From contig CAMKOB010000011.1 in the NCBI GenBank assembly GCA_946414345.1, positions 1 to 40,182 of the forward strand: a DNA stretch of 40,182 bases, in the 5' to 3' direction. Positions 1 through 7,916 of the stretch are shown in pieces. Position 1 is the stretch's first letter; each line of letters begins with the position of its first letter. The position numbers were made by a program, and so were the translations under genes. The DNA is from an uncultured Candidatus Saccharibacteria bacterium (GTDB taxonomy: Bacteria; Patescibacteriota; Saccharimonadia; Saccharimonadales; Saccharimonadaceae). The notes beneath the pieces were generated by a model. That model was not told where the DNA came from, ran no database searches, and saw only the letters and a list, made by a program, of their open reading frames with translations.

Positions 1-767
1 AAACTAAGCAGTACGAGGCCGCTTCTTGGACACCGAGTCGTTCTACTTATGCTACTAACGATACTACCTGGAGGGATTCCTATACTACTCCCGAGTCGTA
101 TGATGTTGGTGATATATATTGGAATGGCAGAATAGTCGACGACTATGATTGGTATAATTATTATGGTACTTGTTGGGATGAGAACAATGAAGCGCAAGAT
201 TGCGATGAATCTATAAATCCAACTTCAAACTATATTTCTTCTACTGGGATTCCACAGTATCACTTAGGTAATTATTATAACTGGACGGCAGCTGTAGCCA
301 TGAATGATAGCTCTGACTATATCGATTATGGTGATTTCCTCGAACAATCTATCTGTCCGGCCGGATGGACCTTGCCACGAGCAGGGTTTATATGGATTAA
401 TGGCGAATTTAGTTTTAATACATTTAACGAAGATTCATATGCTTCATTGTGGTTCTATTACGGTATTGAGGGTTGGTGGATTTCTACCGCTTGGTACGGA
501 GACGGAGTGACACGTTCTGTTTGGGAGGAGCCGCTTTATTTTATACCTGCTGGTGGTTGGGCTGGTAGTTTAGGTTTTGTCGGGCAAGGTGGCGATTTCT
601 GGTCCCCTATTGTGTACTCAAGTGATGAGGCACTTATGGCACCAATAGTTACGGAAGTCTACTTTAACACATTCAATAATGGTGGTGACCGCAGGGGTGG
701 AAGCTCAGTTCGCTGCATCGCTCGCCCAGTTGCGAATACCTGGAACGGTGGTCAAAATTATGATTAA
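1..767 (+). CDS. FISUMP-type surface protein, C-terminal part (5' end outside window)
   Basis: The frame is open from position 3 and ends with a TAA at 765-767, so only the C-terminal 254 codons are present. The sequence is rich in Trp, Tyr, Asn and Gly, as in secreted surface proteins. It carries the landmarks of the Fibrobacter succinogenes major paralogous (FISUMP/TIGR02145) fold: a YHLGNYYNW segment, then SICPAGWTLPRAG, then a final SSVRCIARP segment close to the stop. The same landmarks (GYGNYYSW, SVCPAGWHLP, AAIRCIAD) occur at the C terminus of the minus-strand protein at 7917-11312, so this is a third member of the same surface family, on the opposite strand. N-terminal anchoring cannot be seen. 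Exact ligand or role is unknown. Confidence 0.75.
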   Translation, partial: TKQYEAASWTPSRSTYATNDTTWRDSYTTPESYDVGDIYWNGRIVDDYDWYNYYGTCWDENNEAQDCDESINPTSNYISSTGIPQYHLGNYYNWTAAVAMNDSSDYIDYGDFLEQSICPAGWTLPRAGFIWINGEFSFNTFNEDSYASLWFYYGIEGWWISTAWYGDGVTRSVWEEPLYFIPAGGWAGSLGFVGQGGDFWSPIVYSSDEALMAPIVTEVYFNTFNNGGDRRGGSSVRCIARPVANTWNGGQNYD

Positions 768-842
768 TTTGTGGGTATAACCTTTCTCTTTATTTCTATC
801 CCATGCTACACTTTGATTAAAAAAGAGGAAGAGCAGCTTTAA

Positions 843-862
843 GCCCCGGCGGATGCCGGGGC
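843..862. terminator. GC-rich hairpin between converging genes
   Basis: A perfect 8-bp stem (GCCCCGGC / GCCGGGGC) with a GGAT loop lies between the ends of two convergent genes. It lacks an adjacent U-tract on either strand; the nearest T-run for the minus strand is about 20 nt further on. It may act as a bidirectional 3'-end hairpin. The rest of 768-870 shows nothing else. Confidence 0.4.
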
Positions 863-870
863 CTTGGGGA

Positions 871-1110
871 TTAGTTGCCGGGATGCGAAGCGTTCCATAA
901 GTTGATGACATATTCGTCGAGCTCGCGGCTCGACTGCTTCTTTTGCTGGTAATACGTCTTCGTTTTGTAGTCGCAGCTAGTGCACTGCAACAGTGAAAAC
1001 CTGATTCTGGAATTACCCTTCTTGTACCTACCCAGATTGGGCAGGCCCCTTATTAATTTCATCTTGCCCCCACAGTTGGGGCAGGGTTTGATAGGCTTTT
1101 GCACTCCCAT
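871..1110 (-). CDS. Small Lar-like zinc-ribbon protein
   Basis: A 79-residue protein with two CxxC pairs (KPCPNCGG near residue 9-14 and LQCTSCDY near 42-47) and the closing segment YVINLWNASH. This order, CPxCGG - CxxC - aromatic/Thr - xxxLWN, matches the restriction-alleviation (Lar) type zinc ribbon family, whose members end in a similar EAIEAWN segment. Lar proteins of phages modulate type I restriction, but many members are uncharacterised, so the role is not assigned. The start is ambiguous: GGAGG lies only 1 nt before the ATG but 7 nt before the GTG at 1104-1102, so the GTG may be the real start. A strong promoter lies at 1145-1173. Confidence 0.6.
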   Translation of the reverse strand: MGVQKPIKPCPNCGGKMKLIRGLPNLGRYKKGNSRIRFSLLQCTSCDYKTKTYYQQKKQSSRELDEYVINLWNASHPGN

Positions 1111-1144
1111 TCCTCCCTCTTAAGGTTCGTTTTTGTATCTTTCT

Positions 1145-1173
1145 ATTATAGCACATTTTGCCACAAAAGTCAA
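1145..1173 (-). promoter_or_regulatory. Sigma-70-type promoter of the zinc-ribbon gene
   Basis: Minus strand TTGACT, 17-nt spacer, perfect TATAAT. The predicted start leaves an untranslated leader of about 30 nt with a GGGAGGA ribosome site. Confidence 0.8.
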
Positions 1174-1183
1174 TGTTTACCCC

Positions 1184-1212
1184 TTGCCGAAACACCCGGA
1201 ATATGGTATGAT
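1184..1212 (+). promoter_or_regulatory. Leaderless promoter of der
   Basis: TTGCCG, 17 nt, TATGAT (preceded by TGG, an extended -10), with the box ending 6 nt before the ATG at 1219. There is no room for a ribosome site, so a leaderless message is predicted. It is divergent from, and interleaved with, the minus-strand promoter at 1145-1173. Confidence 0.65.
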
Positions 1213-1218
1213 GGAATC

Positions 1219-2550
1219 ATGAAAAGCAAGCCTATTGTAGCGTTAATTGGACAAACAAATGCCGGAAAATCGAGCATTTTAAATCGGATGGCGCACAAAA
1301 ATATCGCCATTGTGGCACGCGAGGAGGGAACCACGCGCGATAACGTGGTAGCAACGATTGATGATAGCTTTATTTTGATTGATACTGCCGGCTTGAAAGA
1401 CCCGACGGATGATTTTGAAGCTTCAATCCAAGACCAAATACTAGATGCGATTGATACTGCTGATATTATTTTGGTGGTACTTGATTCGACAAAGTATTTT
1501 GACCATCGTGATGCAAAAATCGCAAAGGATGCACTAAGATCCGGGAAGGAAGTGTTTTTGGTACTTAATAAATGTGATTTAGGCGAATCGTTGCCAATCA
1601 CTGAATTCCGTGCACTAGGTATTGCGCCAGAGAAGACTTTTTACGTTTCGGCCACAACGGGACAGGGATTCAACGCATTGAGAGAAATTCTCCCAAAAGC
1701 TAAAATGATTGAAAAAAATGATAAATTAAAGATTGCTTTGATTGGACGACCGAATGTAGGAAAGTCGTCACTTTTTAATACGCTGGGCAAAAAACAGCAG
1801 GCGATTGTATCGAGTCGGCAGGGGACAACGCGCGATATTAATCGGATGGATGTGCGATACAAGGGGCGGGACGTTGAGATTTTGGATACAGCGGGGCTAC
1901 GCAAGCCTGGCAAGCGCGAGGTGGGGATTGAAAAATTTTCGGCGATTCGAACACTCGCCGCGATTGAAGAGGCAAATGTTTGTTGTCTTTTGATTGATTC
2001 GACAGAGCCACATTCTAAATTAGACCAGTCGCTGGCTGGACAAATTGTAGAGGCTGGCAAGGGAATTATTATGGTGGTAACAAAGTCTGATTTGCTCGAG
2101 AATGCAGAACCTACCAATTACTACGGCGAAGAGAACATCAAAAATCGCACGGCGGCGGATTTTTTGTTGGACGCACTGGAAAAAGATTTTGATTTCTTGC
2201 CGTATGCACCGGTGATTTTGACGTCGTCTGAGACTGGTGCCAATGCAACGCAAATTTTTGAGCTCGCGCTTGAGATTGATGTCGCGAGACACACCGAAAT
2301 TAAAACGTCGGAACTGAATAAAATCTTGGCGGCGGCAGTCGTAGAACACGCGCCGGCAGGATTAAAAAACACTCGCCCGAAGCCAAAGTACATCGTACAG
2401 ACCGACACTTGTCCGCCTTGGTTTGTGGTACACGGGCACGATTTGGAGCTTTTGCACTGGTCGTGGAAGCGATATTTGGAGCGCAAAATCCGTGAGAAAT
2501 ATCCGTTTGTTGGGACACCGATTATGTTTTCATATCGAAACGAAAAATAG
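1219..2550 (+). CDS. der: Ribosome biogenesis GTPase Der
   Basis: 443 residues with the diagnostic tandem GTPase arrangement of Der/EngA. The first G domain has GQTNAGKSS (about residue 10), DTAGL and NKCD; the second has GRPNVGKSSLF (about 175), DTAGLRK and TKSD. A C-terminal KH-like domain follows, ending PFVGTPIMFSYRNEK, typical of the family. Der acts in 50S subunit maturation. The first P-loop is GQTNAGKS where most relatives have GRPNVGKS. An upstream in-frame ATG exists, but the ATG at 1219 is chosen because the domain begins KPIVALIG immediately afterwards and because a TATGAT box ends 6 nt before it. The gene is monocistronic or reads into the leader hairpin at 2590. Confidence 0.95.
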   Translation: MKSKPIVALIGQTNAGKSSILNRMAHKNIAIVAREEGTTRDNVVATIDDSFILIDTAGLKDPTDDFEASIQDQILDAIDTADIILVVLDSTKYFDHRDAKIAKDALRSGKEVFLVLNKCDLGESLPITEFRALGIAPEKTFYVSATTGQGFNALREILPKAKMIEKNDKLKIALIGRPNVGKSSLFNTLGKKQQAIVSSRQGTTRDINRMDVRYKGRDVEILDTAGLRKPGKREVGIEKFSAIRTLAAIEEANVCCLLIDSTEPHSKLDQSLAGQIVEAGKGIIMVVTKSDLLENAEPTNYYGEENIKNRTAADFLLDALEKDFDFLPYAPVILTSSETGANATQIFELALEIDVARHTEIKTSELNKILAAAVVEHAPAGLKNTRPKPKYIVQTDTCPPWFVVHGHDLELLHWSWKRYLERKIREKYPFVGTPIMFSYRNEK

Positions 2551-2574
2551 GTTTTTTCGCGATAATTTTTGTGT

Positions 2575-2580
2575 TATACT
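2575..2580 (+). promoter_or_regulatory. Possible promoter of phoH-like gene (TATACT)
   Basis: TATACT lies 11 nt after stretches of T with no good -35. If used, transcription starts just before the hairpin at 2590-2632, which would place a terminator-like structure in the phoH leader. Confidence 0.4.
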
Positions 2581-2589
2581 AAAAATAAG

Positions 2590-2632
2590 TGGGAGCAGAT
2601 TTCGATAAAAATACGAAAAACTCCCATTTTTT
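2590..2632 (+). terminator. Terminator-like hairpin in der-phoH gap, possible attenuator
   Basis: TGGGAG (2590-2595) pairs with CTCCCA (2621-2626), with an inner TTTCG / CGAAA pairing and a six-T run at 2627-2632. This is a classic intrinsic terminator. It either ends der transcription or attenuates phoH from the upstream TATACT. Confidence 0.7.
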
Positions 2633-2667
2633 AGTACCTTAGCGAACTTTAACAAGGAGGGAGATTT

Positions 2668-4287
2668 ATGGCAGACGACCGACCAATCTATGTGATTGAT
2701 ACGAACGTCGTGGTCGACTACGTTGACGTCATACCGTCACCGGGGGGCACGATAGTGGCACACGAGGATCCCACGATTGACCTTTCTTCGGCGCACATTG
2801 TGATTCCGACGGCGGTGATTCGTGAACTGTCGAGTTTTAAGAAGGAAAAGTCAGACCGCGGCAAGGCGGCGCGCACGATTCTGAGGAGAGTGCGCAAAAT
2901 CTCTGAAGGCAAAGTCCGCACGATGCGGGAAATCTACGAGCTTGAGGCCCCGATTGAACTGGAAAACGGTGACCAGACGATTTCGATTTTGCCGGTGCAC
3001 AAGAATTTCAAGAAAGCTTTACCCTTTGCGCCATCCGAAGACGATATGGATGGACAGATTATCTTGGCGGCGCTCACGGTGGCGTTTTTGAGAGCGGGGC
3101 TGCCCGTTGACGGAACAGCCGACCCGGAAAAAGTGCTCGATTTGATGCAAAAAGACATCGTGCTTTTGACCAACGACAATGGGTTGGCGATTCGGGCAAG
3201 GGAACGCGGCGTGTTGACTGCGCGCTACGGCTACAAATTGCCGGAGCCCTACACCGGAAGGCGCGACGTTGTGGTGCCGCTTGAGCTGTTTATGGAATTC
3301 TATAACAGCCGGCGTATCGAATACGCGCTTTGGACCATGATGATGAGCGACGAGCCGCCACTGGTGACGAACGAGTTTATCGTCATGCGTTTGGAAAATC
3401 CCAAAGAATACCCGACGGATTTTATTCCCGAATATTTTGGCAATATTGGGCGTTATGATGCACAAGAAGACGCCATTGTACCACTGAAGTACGCTTCTAG
3501 CTTCCCAGTAGAGGCAAACAATGCTGGGCAGGCAATTTATGCAGAAGCCTTGATGGACCCGAATTTTGCGGCGGTGGTTTGCACCGGCCCGGCAGGTTCC
3601 GGCAAGACCTACATGGCGACAGTTTACGGCTATGAGGCGTGCAAAGCCGGTAGGTTTATCGGTGTCACGGCGGTGCCGTGTGAAAATCACAGCAACCTCG
3701 GCGCTTTGCCGGGTGATTTGGAAGAAAAAATGGACCCGGATTTGCAGCCGCTCAAGAACGCGCTGCGAAACTATCTGCTTTCCAGCAACACGAAACTCTA
3801 CAAGGATCTTCAGTGCTTTCATAAGTTTGGAGCAGACTGGCGAGGTAAAAAAAACGACACTGAGACGAATGACGACGACGCTCCAGAGAAGAAATCTATC
3901 AAGATTAAACTGAAGGACCGCGTGAATATGATTTGGGACAACTGGTTTTCAAGTGTGCCGATTGATAGCGCGCGGGGAAGGGATTTTGCCTATGAGCTCG
4001 CCATTTATGACGAGTTTCAGGACCAGAATATTTCGCAGGCAGACACCTTGATCAAGCGGATTGGTACGGACGGAAAAATCGTCCTGACGGGTGACATTCA
4101 CCAGATTCATGCGCCGTATTTGGATGAAGATAACAACGGGCTGGTCTATGCGGCGCGGATGTTGTACGACAACCCCATGGTGGCACAGGTTTGTTTCACC
4201 GAGGATGAAGTGGTGCGGCACCCGCTGGTAAAGGCAATCGCCCAAAGACAGAGAACCATTGGCAAAGGCGCCTTGGAAGAAATCTAA
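2668..4287 (+). CDS. PIN-PhoH family ATPase
   Basis: 539 residues. Residues 1-200 form a PIN-type domain (IYVIDTNVVVDY at 7-18, conserved acidic positions, LLTNDNGLAIRA near 172). The C-terminal half is a PhoH ATPase: Walker A GPAGSGKT near residue 306, GDLEEKMDPDLQPL near 350, and Walker B-type YDEFQDQN near 447, followed by LTGDIHQI. The PIN-PhoH fusion (PhoH2/YlaK type) is associated in other bacteria with RNA cleavage and RNA helicase activity; the substrate here is unknown. An acidic insert (near residues 393-410) is unusual. A strong AAGGAGGG site at 2654-2661 sets the start, unlike the leaderless neighbours. Confidence 0.9.
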   Translation: MADDRPIYVIDTNVVVDYVDVIPSPGGTIVAHEDPTIDLSSAHIVIPTAVIRELSSFKKEKSDRGKAARTILRRVRKISEGKVRTMREIYELEAPIELENGDQTISILPVHKNFKKALPFAPSEDDMDGQIILAALTVAFLRAGLPVDGTADPEKVLDLMQKDIVLLTNDNGLAIRARERGVLTARYGYKLPEPYTGRRDVVVPLELFMEFYNSRRIEYALWTMMMSDEPPLVTNEFIVMRLENPKEYPTDFIPEYFGNIGRYDAQEDAIVPLKYASSFPVEANNAGQAIYAEALMDPNFAAVVCTGPAGSGKTYMATVYGYEACKAGRFIGVTAVPCENHSNLGALPGDLEEKMDPDLQPLKNALRNYLLSSNTKLYKDLQCFHKFGADWRGKKNDTETNDDDAPEKKSIKIKLKDRVNMIWDNWFSSVPIDSARGRDFAYELAIYDEFQDQNISQADTLIKRIGTDGKIVLTGDIHQIHAPYLDEDNNGLVYAARMLYDNPMVAQVCFTEDEVVRHPLVKAIAQRQRTIGKGALEEI

Positions 4288-4293
4288 CCCCCT

Positions 4294-4323
4294 GATACCC
4301 CGCCTCACACGAGGCGGGGTATC
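4294..4323. terminator. 13-bp perfect hairpin after phoH
   Basis: GATACCCCGCCTC pairs with GAGGCGGGGTATC around an ACAC loop. There is no U-tract; instead the extended -10 of pth begins 8 nt later. Confidence 0.65.
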
Positions 4324-4330
4324 CTATATG

Positions 4331-4339
4331 TGATATAAT
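4331..4339 (+). promoter_or_regulatory. Leaderless promoter of pth (TGATATAAT)
   Basis: Extended -10 TGA-TATAAT ends 6 nt before the ATG at 4346. The -35 position falls in the preceding hairpin and has no match. Confidence 0.7.
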
Positions 4340-4345
4340 TAAGCT

Positions 4346-4861
4346 ATGAAACTAGTAGTAGGACTGGGAAATCCGGAGAATCGTTATAATTTTACAAGGC
4401 ATAATTCAGGATTTCTTGCGCTCGATTTTTATTTTAAGGTTCACGGGCTAAAATGGGGTGAGAAATTTGGCGCCGTAGCAGCGCGCGAGGGTGACGTGTG
4501 GTTTTTGAAGCCCCAGGATTATTACAATGATAGTGGGCGCGCGGTGGCGGAATTTGTGAGGTATTACAAGATTGATTTGAGCGATATATTGGTTATTTGT
4601 GACAATTTTGATTTAGAATTTGGCAAAGTGCGATACCGGTCCACCGGGCTAGCGGGAGGGAATAACGGGCTGAAATCGATTGACGCGGCACTCGGCGCCA
4701 ATGACTATCCGCGCGTAAGAATTGGCACTGGCAACAATGAGCTCAGGCGTAAACTTGGCGATGTGGAATTTGTATTATCGCGATTCACGGATGCCGAAAA
4801 AGAAAAATTACCCGAGATTATGAATGAAGTTTGCGAGAAGATTGACGAGTTCATTAAATAA
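4346..4861 (+). CDS. pth: Peptidyl-tRNA hydrolase
   Basis: 171 residues, somewhat shorter than the usual 185-200. It releases peptides from peptidyl-tRNA that drops off ribosomes. Family landmarks: VGLGNPENRYNFTRHNSGF at the N terminus, including the catalytic His of RHN; YYNDSGRAV; the Asp of DNFDLEFG; and the tRNA-binding GGNNGLKSI segment; then YPRVRIG. The start at 4346 follows a TATAAT box by 6 nt. It converges on the APH-like gene with only 2 nt between stop codons and no terminator between them. Confidence 0.93.
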   Translation: MKLVVGLGNPENRYNFTRHNSGFLALDFYFKVHGLKWGEKFGAVAAREGDVWFLKPQDYYNDSGRAVAEFVRYYKIDLSDILVICDNFDLEFGKVRYRSTGLAGGNNGLKSIDAALGANDYPRVRIGTGNNELRRKLGDVEFVLSRFTDAEKEKLPEIMNEVCEKIDEFIK

Positions 4862-4863
4862 AT

Positions 4864-5685
4864 TTAGAGCTGATTAAGATTGATTTCAGGGAATTTCTTG
4901 CGGATGTGCTCGGCGTAGCCAGCGTCGATATGCTTCCAGGCATCGCGCATACGGGGGACCTCACTGGTGTCGCCATATTGCGCATATTCAGCGAGAAATT
5001 CTTTTTCAAAATCTTCTGGCACGGGGCGGGAAACCATTCGGGCGGCGTCCATTTGTGGGTTGCCGGTGCCAGCGAAACAAAAATCTATTATACCTACCAC
5101 TTTATCGTTCTCGTCTAGTAGGATATTGCCAAGATTCAAGTCGCCGTGAACCAATTTGGTATCATCTTTAGATTTAATATAATCATGATCCGTGTCGATA
5201 TGTTTATCATAATGCTCGTAATCTAGTTCACGCAAGAACTCGCTGAGGGGCATTCTTACCTCCGCTGGAGCACTTTTTAAATCTATCGCGGAAAGCTCCT
5301 TGATGAATTTTGCTACATCGTAAGCTACACCAGTAATGGCAGTATGCGATAAGTGATAGATTCGGTCACCTAGGGTGTAGCCTTCGATTTTTTTGTGCAC
5401 CGAGAACGGCCGGCCTTTGGAATCATAATGAAGCTCCATCTGCGGAGTATAATAACTAGTTTTGCCCTCAACAAAATTGCAGACTTTGGCGTCTTTGACA
5501 ATCATGCGCGACCAAAATGGATTTCTCGGAAATCTAAAAAAGTAGGCGCCCACATCCGTGGTCACCTCAATTACGATATTGGTCCAGCCCGTCAAAATAT
5601 GCTTAGTTTTTAGAATTTGTTTTTCCGGTAGCGTTTCTTTAATAATTTGATCCAATGGATCTTTGGTAGTAAAAAAACTATCCAT
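4864..5685 (-). CDS. APH/choline-kinase-fold phosphotransferase
   Basis: 273 residues with the aminoglycoside phosphotransferase (APH, PF01636) fold: an N-lobe with strands around residues 25-60, the catalytic loop LVHGDLNLGNILLD near 180-193, and the Mg-binding GIIDFCFAGTGNP near 199-211 followed by DAARM. The catalytic Asp is HGD and the metal ligand is the D of IIDF. The substrate is unknown. Many such proteins in bacteria phosphorylate sugars, choline or small metabolites rather than drugs, so no resistance role is claimed. The start (MDSFF) sits 6 nt after TATAAT. Confidence 0.8.
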   Translation of the reverse strand: MDSFFTTKDPLDQIIKETLPEKQILKTKHILTGWTNIVIEVTTDVGAYFFRFPRNPFWSRMIVKDAKVCNFVEGKTSYYTPQMELHYDSKGRPFSVHKKIEGYTLGDRIYHLSHTAITGVAYDVAKFIKELSAIDLKSAPAEVRMPLSEFLRELDYEHYDKHIDTDHDYIKSKDDTKLVHGDLNLGNILLDENDKVVGIIDFCFAGTGNPQMDAARMVSRPVPEDFEKEFLAEYAQYGDTSEVPRMRDAWKHIDAGYAEHIRKKFPEINLNQL

Positions 5686-5691
5686 GTATGT

Positions 5692-5700
5692 ATTATACCA
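5692..5700 (-). promoter_or_regulatory. Leaderless promoter of APH-like gene (TGGTATAAT)
   Basis: Extended -10 TGG-TATAAT on the minus strand, 6 nt before the ATG at 5685-5683. It directly abuts, and overlaps by the TGG, the hairpin at 5698-5732. Confidence 0.7.
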
Positions 5701-5732
5701 CTAATCCCGTCTGGTGGAGGCGGGATTAGTGG
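5698..5732. terminator. 12-bp hairpin after the 5747-7801 gene
   Basis: CCACTAATCCCG pairs perfectly with CGGGATTAGTGG. It lies just downstream of the minus-strand surface gene and has no U-tract; the next gene's TATAAT begins immediately after it. Confidence 0.6.
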
Positions 5733-5746
5733 ATGTAAAATTGAAA

Positions 5747-7801
5747 TTATAAATTATCTTTCACGATTGATTCGTAGAGATCAATTGTCCGACCAGCGAA
5801 CTCGTCATAATAAAGGTCTATAAACATCTTCACGTTTTTCTCGTTGGGAAATGGTATTTCATCAGCAGACCAGAAGAGATGCTGTGCGTGCTCGCGATAG
5901 CTACCAGTCTTCCCAACGATAGTACTCATGTTTACAGGAGTTGTATTCTCGTGCTCGTTGTCGTAAACTGGGTAAAACTTGGCGTCAAATGTAAAATCGC
6001 GACCCTCCACAAATGATTCATCATCGAGCAGCACAAACGTCACCGATCCCCCATCTAGGTAGACCTCTTTGCTTCCGGCAGTCACACCTTTTAACGCGGT
6101 TAATACTGTGAACGGAAGTATCGTGGATGTTCTATTACCAGATACAGATTCCATACCGAGCATTAAACTTACAGCACCAGTATTGCCATTTGCAATCATC
6201 AGCATCATGCCAGGGCTTAGCTCGTAGTCGATTTCCATTTTTATTTTTTCGCTACCAGGAGCAAAAACTTGGCTTGAATAATAATACACCTCATCGGAAA
6301 AGATCCTTTGTGTTAGTTTATCCCATTTACTCTCCATTTCGCTGCTTTTTAGCGAGTAGCAAGTTGTCTCCTCGGCCACTATAGTGTTTTCTGGTTGTTC
6401 GGCAAAGATTGGAAATACTTTGGCATAAAGGCCGTAATCGTAGTCTTCATCTGGCTCATTAAAAACAATGGCAGCGATAGTTACAGTGTCGCCATCAAAA
6501 GAATACTCCTTTCGCCCTTCCATATGTGGGCCATCAAAGAAGGAAAGCATCAGTTGTGACTCTTCGAGTGCGGCAGGATTAATACCGTATTTATTATCAT
6601 CGTCAATTATCTCATCCGCACCCCATTCGCCTTTAAATATCGCTATATATGCATTGGTAATCTTATAATTAATGTTAACTTTTACACCATCGGCGCCTTG
6701 GGCTTTTACGGTGTCAAAGGCAACAACAAATGCCATATCGCCATCTATTTCGATTGGTTCCATAACCGGCGAATACCCTCCATTTTGTACACCATCGTTA
6801 TTAAGATTATTTGTTTTCACAATAGCGGCAGGCTCCGTACCAACATAAGAAGTACCACAATTGTCGCCCATGTAGGCCAGCTCCTGACTCTTGTTATAGG
6901 CAACTGTATTAACAAAATCAGCGCTATCACGCGTATTTCCCCCAACATCTCCAGGCATATGATAATTTACCGTCACATCATCCTCCACCATATTAGCCAC
7001 GGCAATGTAGGTAATAGTAGCACCGGAATAAGCACCAAAGTCTAGGTCTGGAGTGATATAAGTGCTATAGTAAATGGTAGTTTTGTCATTGGCAGTAGTA
7101 GCATCGCTAGCGACTTTAATGGTCATAGCTTCTTTTTCAGTAGTAGGAAGACCACGGAATACGGTATCGTCTTGGCTAGTTGGTTTAGTGATAGCCATAC
7201 CCCAAGTGTTGTCTGTTAAGGCTTGGGAGTGGGTAGATTCTAGCATAGAAATAGTGCTAGTGGATGATGCGTTGGTTTCATTAGTAAGATTCGTAGTAGT
7301 ACTATCTACATAGGCCATGAGTGTGTATCCTGCAGTTGTAGCAGAATCTACTGTTACTGTACTTTCGCCAGTGGCAAAGACTGGTTTGTCATTTAGGTCT
7401 ACGTCTATTTCTATATCACTGGTTGTAACAGTTAGTGTATTATTAGCTGCACTTACATTGTCTTCTTGTTTTACATTATAGTTTAATGCTACAAATGTAG
7501 TAATAAGGATTAAGGTCATAATACCAGTGATTCTAAGGATGGTATGTCCTTTAGAATAGATGGAGAATTTGTTGGTCTTCTTAGACTTATGTTTCTTAAC
7601 TAAACTAATTATTAGTGCTATTAATGCTAACGCTAATACAGAAATGCCAATGATGGGGGTAATCATATTAGAAGTATTATTTACTCCATCATTATGTATA
7701 GTGCTAAATACACCAGTATCTGGCACATTGGTGTCTGCATCAGTGTCTGGCACTACGGTTGGAGTAGCGTCATTGACGTTGATTAGTAGTTTAGAAGACA
7801 T
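5747..7801 (-). CDS. Two-pass-anchored surface protein (shorter paralogue)
   Basis: 684 residues. The N terminus (about 1-30) is hydrophilic and ends in NVPDTGVFS; a membrane segment (about 46-66, ITPIIGISVLALALIALIIS) is followed by VKKHKSKK, then a second membrane segment near 90-108. The remaining ~570 residues are beta-rich, acidic and Thr/Asn-rich, as expected for an exported region. Residues 120-280 (TTSDIEIDVDLNDKPVFATG ... GYTLMAYVDST ... ALTDNTWG ... FRGLPT) align with the 7917-11312 protein, as do later YDYGLYAKVFPIF and YYDEFAGRTIDLYES segments. It stops where the paralogue begins its InlB-type repeats, so it lacks the repeat and FISUMP parts. A ribosome site (AAAGGAT) and a strong promoter precede it. 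Confidence 0.8.
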   Translation of the reverse strand: MSSKLLINVNDATPTVVPDTDADTNVPDTGVFSTIHNDGVNNTSNMITPIIGISVLALALIALIISLVKKHKSKKTNKFSIYSKGHTILRITGIMTLILITTFVALNYNVKQEDNVSAANNTLTVTTSDIEIDVDLNDKPVFATGESTVTVDSATTAGYTLMAYVDSTTTNLTNETNASSTSTISMLESTHSQALTDNTWGMAITKPTSQDDTVFRGLPTTEKEAMTIKVASDATTANDKTTIYYSTYITPDLDFGAYSGATITYIAVANMVEDDVTVNYHMPGDVGGNTRDSADFVNTVAYNKSQELAYMGDNCGTSYVGTEPAAIVKTNNLNNDGVQNGGYSPVMEPIEIDGDMAFVVAFDTVKAQGADGVKVNINYKITNAYIAIFKGEWGADEIIDDDNKYGINPAALEESQLMLSFFDGPHMEGRKEYSFDGDTVTIAAIVFNEPDEDYDYGLYAKVFPIFAEQPENTIVAEETTCYSLKSSEMESKWDKLTQRIFSDEVYYYSSQVFAPGSEKIKMEIDYELSPGMMLMIANGNTGAVSLMLGMESVSGNRTSTILPFTVLTALKGVTAGSKEVYLDGGSVTFVLLDDESFVEGRDFTFDAKFYPVYDNEHENTTPVNMSTIVGKTGSYREHAQHLFWSADEIPFPNEKNVKMFIDLYYDEFAGRTIDLYESIVKDNL

Positions 7802-7844
7802 GTTTTATCCTTTTTGTGTTTGTTTATGACCTTTTATGGTTATG

Positions 7845-7873
7845 ATTATGCACGAAGTAAAGATTAAAGTCAA
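7845..7873 (-). promoter_or_regulatory. Strong promoter of the 684-aa surface protein
   Basis: Minus strand TTGACT, 17 nt, CATAAT. The leader that follows (ATCATAACC...AAAAGGTCATA) is nearly the same as in the 7917-11312 gene. The rest of 7802-7916 holds only this promoter and no clear terminator for the upstream gene. Confidence 0.8.
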
Positions 7874-7916
7874 TGGATGGGCATACTTGCCACAATGTTA
7901 ATTAGCCTGGGAAAAA

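Noticed and set aside
3019-3822. 267-codon minus-strand open frame
   Set aside because: Opposite strand of the PIN-PhoH gene; no ribosome site or recognisable domain, and the sense gene is unmistakable.
4864-5685. Antibiotic-resistance phosphotransferase
   Set aside because: The APH fold is shared by many kinases; substrate-specific residues cannot be read here, so only the fold is reported.
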